Positions 57,682-64,000 of a DNA stretch of 64,000 nt are shown piece by piece. Position 1 is the first letter of the stretch; each line of letters starts with the position of its first letter. The DNA is from Benincasa hispida (lineage: Eukaryota; Streptophyta; Magnoliopsida; Cucurbitales; Cucurbitaceae): contig NC_052351.1 in assembly GCF_009727055.1 (NCBI RefSeq), forward strand, positions 12,595,019 through 12,659,018. Direction: 5' to 3'. The notes under the pieces were generated by a model. It was not told where the DNA came from, ran no database searches, and worked only from the letters and a program-made list of their open reading frames with translations. The translations under genes were made by a program, and so were the position numbers.

Positions 57682-58920
57682 ACATCACGTTTATTTATCT
57701 CTACTTCTCAAAAATTAATTAACCATTAATTACTCAATTAAATGACTACACTAAATCATATTTAATATAGAATTAATCAACATATAATTATCACATATTT
57801 ATATGGATACATCTCTTTAATATTTGAATCTTATTCAAATATTTTTCTCTCCTAATTATAGATCACATCTATAATTAACTATTTTATATTAATCTCATTA
57901 ATATGCAATTGATTTGAACAATCAAACCATTCCTCTTATATATCCTTTAGTGAGCTAACAAAGGGACCTTATTGACCTAAAATTTAGAAGCTTCAGTGAT
58001 AAAAGGTTAATTAATCAAACTCTTTAGTTATGTTAATCAATTTTCATTAACTACCGATCACTCCATTAAAAACTGATAGCTGTACTCTTCCGACTATAGA
58101 TTTATTTTTGTGTCCACGGATGTAACCAATCAACAGCGAGTCGACCCTTCACAAATTGCTCATAACTATAGTTGGGTCATAATACCGTTTTACCCCTATA
58201 GTTACATCTAACTCCTTAAATTCCACTGATGTCTCTAATGAACAAACAGTTTATAGCGTAACTATAAACTAACACCTCTCGGGGCAGTGAGAGGTTGAGG
58301 CCTCAATGTTCAAGACCCGATATTAGCTATTAAGGGAGCAATTTATCTACTTTCTCTAAGGTTGGAAAATGAGTGAATTCCATGAGTCAGCTAACAAGGC
58401 CAATCTCACCCATACAAATCAAAGGACTGCCCTCATAGACAAGAGTTCACAACTCACTCAAGATTAAGGTCAAGTCATCTATGGTCATCCTAGTGAAATG
58501 TAAGTCTCTTCTAGCAATGGTGTTATACAGAGAGACTATTCATTACGCAGTCTGGTCTTATACAAACTCTTTGTATAGAATACCTCCACTCGTATGTATC
58601 CACATGATCGATCTGGATCAGACCATTTGTAGTAGTTTACAATAATTGTAACATCTACAAAGTAGGTCGTATTCATAGTGTCACTAGGATACGGTACCCA
58701 GCCTTATCCATCTACTATAACCCGTTTAGGTTATTACTTAAACATGATCCACTTGTATGTCTCCACATACATGTTTAAGTTTCATAAAACAACCTTGGAT
58801 CTTAATTTATTGGATTGATTTAATGTAGTCTAAACATTAATAAAATACCTTTTATTTTATCAGATATGTTTGTTTGTACAAACTACAAGATACACTCGAT
58901 TTAGGACATTAACTCCAACA
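57128..58920 (-). mobile_element. Copia family 'A' LTR (5' LTR of a minus element)
   Basis: 1793 bp. On the minus strand TGTTGGAGTTAATGTCC (58920) to the 'ccctTCA' end (57128), followed by a PBS. It carries the family's conserved blocks and an (AAAT)n at 57649-57681. It is inserted into an older copia LTR at 58921. Confidence 0.75.
57649..57681. repeat. (AAAT)n microsatellite
   Basis: Eight AAAT units inside the LTR 57128-58920. Confidence 0.9.
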
Positions 58921-59392
58921 CATAATAAACTTAAGGTTAAGACTAAGTTGCCTAGGTCATCTAATTGAAATAGGAACCAAATTAGTTAATGACGTTACAT
59001 CAAGTGGTTACTATTTTGCGGTCCGGTCTTATGCAAACTCATTTCATAGGATACCCCCACTTGCGTGTCACCTACACGAACACATTGGATCATTGTGTTT
59101 CTATCAAATACAAAGTGGGTCGTATATATAGTGTCACAAGGATAAGATACCCAGCCTTATCCATATACAATAAACCCTTTAGGCTATTTATTGAACATTG
59201 ATCCTATATGTCTCCACGTACAGTTCAAGACCCATAAGACAACCTTGAATGTTAGTTTATTAGACTTAAGGTTATTAAGACAAAATAGAATACAAGACAA
59301 TCAACAACATTTATTGAATTAACATCGATAATTCTTTATTGATAGATTCAATTGATAACATTTACTATCTAGGAATTCTAGGGCATACAACA
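58921..59392 (-). mobile_element. Partial 3' LTR of the older minus-strand copia element
   Basis: On the minus strand it begins TGTTGTATGCCC at 59392, right after the polypurine tract (caagtgggagtt, 59393-59404), and is cut off at 58921 by the next LTR. It shares 'gtctccacgtacagttcaag' and 'gtgtcacaaggataag' blocks with other copia LTRs. Confidence 0.65.
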
Positions 59393-61220
59393 AACTCCCA
59401 CTTGAACTAAAACTCTAGTCAGTAGATTGTACATAATATCTGAATCCAAAACAGTGGGAATATGGTAAATAAATACAATAAACTAGGGCATCCATATACC
59501 CATTACACATCTCCTACTTGCCCTAGATTATACAATATACATATTTTATAGACCTAGATTCTCTAGATGACCCTTGAAAAATTTAGCCCCGAGAGCCTTC
59601 GTAAATGGATTAACAATGATGTGCTCCAAGGCGATCTTTGTGATGATCACATTTGCTCATTGCACAATCTCTCGTATCAGGTGATACTTCCTCTCAATAT
59701 GTTTTCCTCATTTATGACCGTGAGGTTCTTTAGAGTTAGCTACTGCCCCACTATTGTCATAGTATAAGGTGATGGGCAAGTCTATATTTGGAACCACTTC
59801 TAAATCGTTTAGGAACTTTTTGAGCCAAACCAATTCCTTTGTTGCTTCACAATCAACTACATATTCAGCCTCCATAGTAGAATTTGCAATGCATCCTTAC
59901 TTGATACTTTGCCATACTACATCTCCCTCGTTCAGTGTAAACACTGACCCTGACGTGGATTTCCTAGAATCCTTATCAGTTTGGAAATCAGAATCAGTGT
60001 ATCCCATAAGGATTAAATCCTTAGCTTTATACACCGGCTTATAGTCCCTCGTTCTCCTAAGATACTTGAGGATGTTTTTAACCGCATTCTAGTGGTCTAA
60101 CCCTGAATTGGATTGGTACCTACTGACTATTCCCACTGTATAACAAATGTTTGGCCTAGTGTAGAGCATATCATACATTAAGCTGCCCACAACTGAGGAA
60201 TAGGGAATACGTCTCATATCCTCAACTTCTTGAGGTGTCCTAAGACATTGTTCCTTAGACAAGTGAACCCCGTGCCTGAAAGGTAATAAACCCTTCTTAG
60301 AGTTCTGCATCGAATATTGAGTCAACATTTTGCCAATATAAGTTGCTTGAGACAGAGCCAACATTTTGTTCTTGTGATCACTAATGATTTGGATCCCGAA
60401 TACATATTGCGCTACTCCCAAATCTTTTATTTGCAATTGGGCTACCAACCATTCTTTAAGTCAGTAAGGTACCCTATATCATTCCCAATGAGTGGGATAT
60501 CGTCCACATAAAGTACTAAGAAAGTTACTTTATCGTTGATGATTTTATTGTAGATACAAGGTTCCTCAACCTTTTGATCAAAACCAAAAGATTTGATCAC
60601 TGTATCAAATCTAATGTTCCATAATCTAGACGTTGCTTCAACTTATAAATGGATCGATTTAGCTTGCAAAATTTTCGCTCTTGACCTTGGGCTATGAACC
60701 CCTCGGGCTGAGACATAAAGATCTTTTCTTCAAGATTTCCATTCAGAAAAGCAGTCTTGACATCCATTTTCCATATCTCATAGTTATCATATGTGGTTGT
60801 GGACAAGAGAATTCTTATAGAATTAAGCATAGCAATAGGGGAAAAAGTTTCCTCATAGTCAACCTCTTCCCTCTAGGTACAACCCTTTTCTACAAGTCTA
60901 GCTTTGAAGATTTGTACCTTTCTAGCTACATCTCTCTTTCTTTTATAGATCCATTTACACCCTATGGGTTTAACCCCTTCAGGAAGATCTACAAGCTCTC
61001 ATACTGAATTGGATTACATAGACTCCATTTCAAGGTCCATGGCTTTGACCCATTGGTCCTTGTCTACATCATTCATTGTGTGTTTATAGGAAAATGGATC
61101 CTTAAACCATCATCTAGTATGACAACCTGAGTTTCAGTTAAACCTATGTAACGGTCAGGTTGTGTCGCAATCTTCCCACTGCATCAAGGCACTCTCAACG
61201 ATTGAGAAGGACGAGACTGA
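59393..61220 (-). pseudogene. Copia pol: RT, RNase H and PPT (decayed)
   Basis: Minus strand, in order: TETQVVILDD, KWIYKRKRD, SIRILLSTTTYDNYEIWKM, DVKTAFLNGNLEEKIF, MSQPEGF, LNRSIYKLKQ, the catalytic LYVDDI (60497-60511 region), IKDLGVAQYVFGIQI, QNSKKGLLPFRHGVHLSKEQ, GSLMYDMLYTRPNICY, MVSRYQSN-like VGIVSRYQSN, and the RNase H end YDNSGAVANSKEP. A frameshift after DLK and several stops show it is dead. The usual GLKQ is KLKQ. Ends with the PPT at 59393-59404. Confidence 0.85.
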
Positions 61221-61344
61221 CCTAAAGTGTCTTTTGGGTATATGCCCTAGTTTATTGTATTCATATGTTTATTGTACTCATATGTTTTTCACTTAAATTC
61301 AACATTGTGATACTCCACTCGGAGTTTTAGTCCAAGTGGGAGTT
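61221..61344 (+). mobile_element. 3' internal end and PPT of an inserted plus-strand copia element
   Basis: 'gggtatatgccctagttta' is homologous to the 3' internal end of copia elements and the stretch ends 'tccaagtgggagtt' (PPT, 61331-61344) directly before an LTR. Everything further 5' in this inserted element is missing. Confidence 0.65.
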
Positions 61345-63273
61345 TGTTGGATTTTATGTCTTAAAACTCGTAGTTTGTAAATTAATAAACATATTCTATT
61401 TTGTTTTTCGATAAAGTTGTTATTGAAATTGTAATCTTGAATCCAATAAACTAAGGTCCTGAGGCTATGTAATGTAGTTTGAACTTTATGTAGTGACATA
61501 AATGTGGATCAAGTTCAAATATATAACAAAAATGGTCTATAGTATATGAATAAGGTTGGGCGCCTTATTCTGGGGACACTATGGATGTGGCCCATTTTGT
61601 AGTTAGTATAAACGATGTGATCCTAAATCATTCATGTGGAGACATGAAAGTGGGGGCATCCTATACAATGAGTTTGCATAAGACTGAACCATGAAATAGT
61701 CACTTTTTATGTTCTAAACGCCATTTTATGTATAAAACTGACTATTTCATTAATTGATGACCTAAGTAACTTAATCTTAATCCTGAGCTAACTATGAACT
61801 CCTGTTCACTTGGAATTATCCTTAGATCTGCATAGGTGAGGGCAGCTCAATATCATTGGCCAATAAGCCTCCCATTTTAGGGGTAAGATCAGGTGGATAG
61901 CTGAGAACATAGGGTGCAAGATGAAATTCACTCATAGGGAACATAGGGTGCAAGATGGAATTCACTCCTATATATTATAGGAATAGTAGATAGGTTGTTC
62001 CCTTTAGTACTGAATCCAGGTCTTGAACAAGGGGCCCCACCCTCTGCTTGGCCTGAGAAGGGTTCGGTTATAGGTTGGACCTTAAACCAATTGTTCATTA
62101 GAGGATCAGTGGAACTTAAGGAACAAGATGTAGTCTTGGGGGTAAAACGGTTTTTATGTAACCTGTGAAGGATTAGCATACTAATCATGGTTATATCAAA
62201 TGGACACAAATATATCTATAGTGAGGGGAGTGCAACTGGGGACTATAATGGAATGATCAGTTAGTTAAGAATGTTGATTAGCTCCGTCTAAAAGAATTTT
62301 AGCCAGCTAATCTCTGATCGTTGGAGCCCATGATCTATAGGTCCATTAGGTTCCCCTACTAGCTCATATGGATTAAACTTAGAACAGTATTATAGAATGA
62401 TTCAAATTGTTCGAATTAGGTGAAGAGAGAGAAACCGACAAGTATATGTGATATAGTGGTCGGGTTTTTCAGTTTAAAGATACAGTTGAATATTTAAATG
62501 TGATTTAAATATCAAGAATATGAATACGTTCATATTCAGAAGCTCGGAAATAATGGAAATGGTCAAAGATGTAAAAAGTTAAAGAGTTGACTTTTGACTT
62601 TGAAAAGTCAAACTTTACCGACCTTATATTCAAATGTGATTTGAATTTCGAGAAAATGAATGCGGATTCATGTTCGGGAGGTCAAAATTAGTCAACACGG
62701 AAAGAACATAAAAAGTCAAAATGTTGACTTTTTGGTCAAAGTTTGACTTTGACAAAATGACTATTTTGCCCTTTGACTAAAGTTAGTGGGAAAATTCAAA
62801 CTTTTATTGGATAATTCCATTAACAAAATAATGGGCTAGGTGTTGGCTTATAGTGGAGACATTAAGCCCACTTAGATAGTGGATTCTAGGTGCATGGCTT
62901 TTTTCTATAAATTGGGCTTTCAATTTGAATGAAAAAACTTTTGCTATTTTTGAAAAAATTAGTTTTCAAAATTGGGCTGAAAAAAATTAAAAACCCAACC
63001 CAAAAAATCTCCATCTTTTTTCCATCTCTTTCTCTCTCTCGAGTTCTTCATCCATCGGGTCCCACAACTCGATTCTGAGTCCAGAGGATAGTAGGTCAAC
63101 TCTAGTGGTGGTCCGGAAGAGTTCCGGTCGAGATTCAGCGAGGATAAGTGGTTTTCAGGAGCTTCAAAGGTAATTTTTAATTTACTATTTTTCCTTCAAT
63201 TGCATTTTTTTCCCTTTAAATTAAAAGCAATTAGAGTGTAATTAGATCCTTTTTTCGTATGTCTCATGTTCCA
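61345..63273 (+). mobile_element. 3' LTR of copia family 'B' (inserted, end approximate)
   Basis: Begins TGTTGGATTTTATGTC right after the PPT, homologous to the LTR at 52121-53869. The end is placed at 'catgttcca' by analogy and is uncertain by tens of bases. It interrupts the minus-strand copia pol between integrase and RT. The frame 61928-62209 lies inside the LTR and is not a gene. Confidence 0.6.
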
Positions 63274-63289
63274 TTAATGTCGGCTTTTT

Positions 63290-64000
63290 CATTAACTCTT
63301 GATAAAGGACGAGTTGCATCAACAACCATTGTTGATTCTTCAGTAGCTTAACATAATACTATTTTGCTACATGGTTTATGATCTCTCATATGGTCTTCCT
63401 CTAAAAATGTAGCATTTGTTGATACAAACACCTTATTTTCCTAAGGGTCATAGAACATACCACCTATTGTTTCTTTAGGGTAACCAACAAATTGGCATAA
63501 CCTTGAACGAGTTTCCAACTTCTTAGGATTTGTCACTAACACATGTGTAGAACAAACCCAGATTCTGAAGTAACGTAAACTCGATTAATGCCCCTTCTAT
63601 AACTCAAAATGTGTTTCAGAAATACTCTTCGAGGGAACATTGTTCAAAATGTGAACTTCAGTCTTTACTGCATACCCCCATCGAAATAAGTTAGGCAATT
63701 GAGCATAGTTCATTATAGCACGAACCATATCTAATAAGATTCTATTTCTTCTCTCTGATACACTGTTCTGTTGAGGTGTACCAGGTGCTAAAAGTTAGGA
63801 TTGAATTCCATGTTTTATCATATATTCCTAAAATTCTAAGTCCATGTACTCTTCATCCCGATCAGACCGAAGTGTTTTAATTGTTTTACCTAATAGGTAT
63901 GCAACTTTAACCTTATACTCTTTAAACTTTTCAAAGGCCTTAGATTTATGTTCCATTAGGTATAAGTAACCATGCCTCGAATAATCATCTATGAAAGAAA
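63290..64000 (-). pseudogene. Copia integrase region (decayed, runs off the window)
   Basis: Minus strand: FIDDYSRHGYLYLMEHKSKA (catalytic Asp region), TLRSDRDEEYMD, then APGTPQQNSVSERRNR with the catalytic Glu, LLDMVRAIMNYAQLPNLF, and SKSISETHFEL then stop. Further on, VFVSTNATFLEEDHMRDH. Several in-frame stops. Same element as the pol piece at 59393-61220. Confidence 0.85.

Noticed and set aside
1..64000. CRISPR arrays, bacterial operons, phage or plasmid systems
   Set aside because: Tandem repeats here are plant minisatellites and microsatellites; the genes have introns and the composition is plant nuclear.

Overview
The window looks like nuclear DNA of a eudicot plant. It is AT-rich, its genes have introns, and it is dense in LTR retrotransposons, MITEs and SINE-like pieces. 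Several repeat families resemble ones I associate with cucurbits (gourd/cucumber relatives), but that placement is inference. I see three well-supported host genes; the rest is transposon or AT-rich intergenic DNA.

Layout. 1-6.9 kb: repeat debris around a long minus-strand LTR (1467-3553) and two degenerate tandem duplications. 7.1-9.1 kb: an 11-exon inositol monophosphatase / L-galactose-1-phosphate phosphatase gene (VTC4 type, 269 aa). 9.1-28.6 kb: AT-rich intergenic DNA with MITEs (hAT-like and Mutator-like, some with target-site duplications), SINE remnants, microsatellites, an orphan promoter-like cluster at 11.5 kb and a G-box cluster at 26.8-27.1 kb holding a perfect 20-bp palindrome. 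29.1-30.6 kb: a two-exon ARM-repeat gene like Arabidopsis AT4G16490. 32.0-34.4 kb, opposite strand: a six-exon INT4-type inositol transporter (575 aa). From memory the Arabidopsis homologues of these two genes are also neighbours (AT4G16490/AT4G16480), so the pair is probably conserved synteny.

36.3-37.9 kb: a probable non-autonomous DNA transposon with a GC-rich minisatellite. 37.9-51.1 kb: one old Tat-like Ty3/gypsy element whose gag-protease region is split by five solo LTRs. Four of these have perfect 5-bp target-site duplications and the fifth a decayed one; removing each insertion rejoins the gag/protease text. 51.1-64 kb: a nest of Ty1/copia pieces. It has two LTRs of one family joined head to head into a ~0.6-kb-arm palindrome, two facing primer-binding sites, and a decayed minus-strand copia pol (integrase, RT with YVDD, RNase H) interrupted by an oppositely oriented copia 3' end.

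Two host genes act in the same metabolite area: the phosphatase releases myo-inositol and/or L-galactose (ascorbate pathway), and INT4 imports myo-inositol. They lie 23 kb apart and nothing in the sequence links their regulation. I found no CRISPR array, operon, rRNA or convincing tRNA gene. The most distinctive features are the ordered nest of solo LTRs, the LTR palindrome, the G-box palindrome, and the Glu-to-Ile change at a substrate-contact position of the phosphatase.
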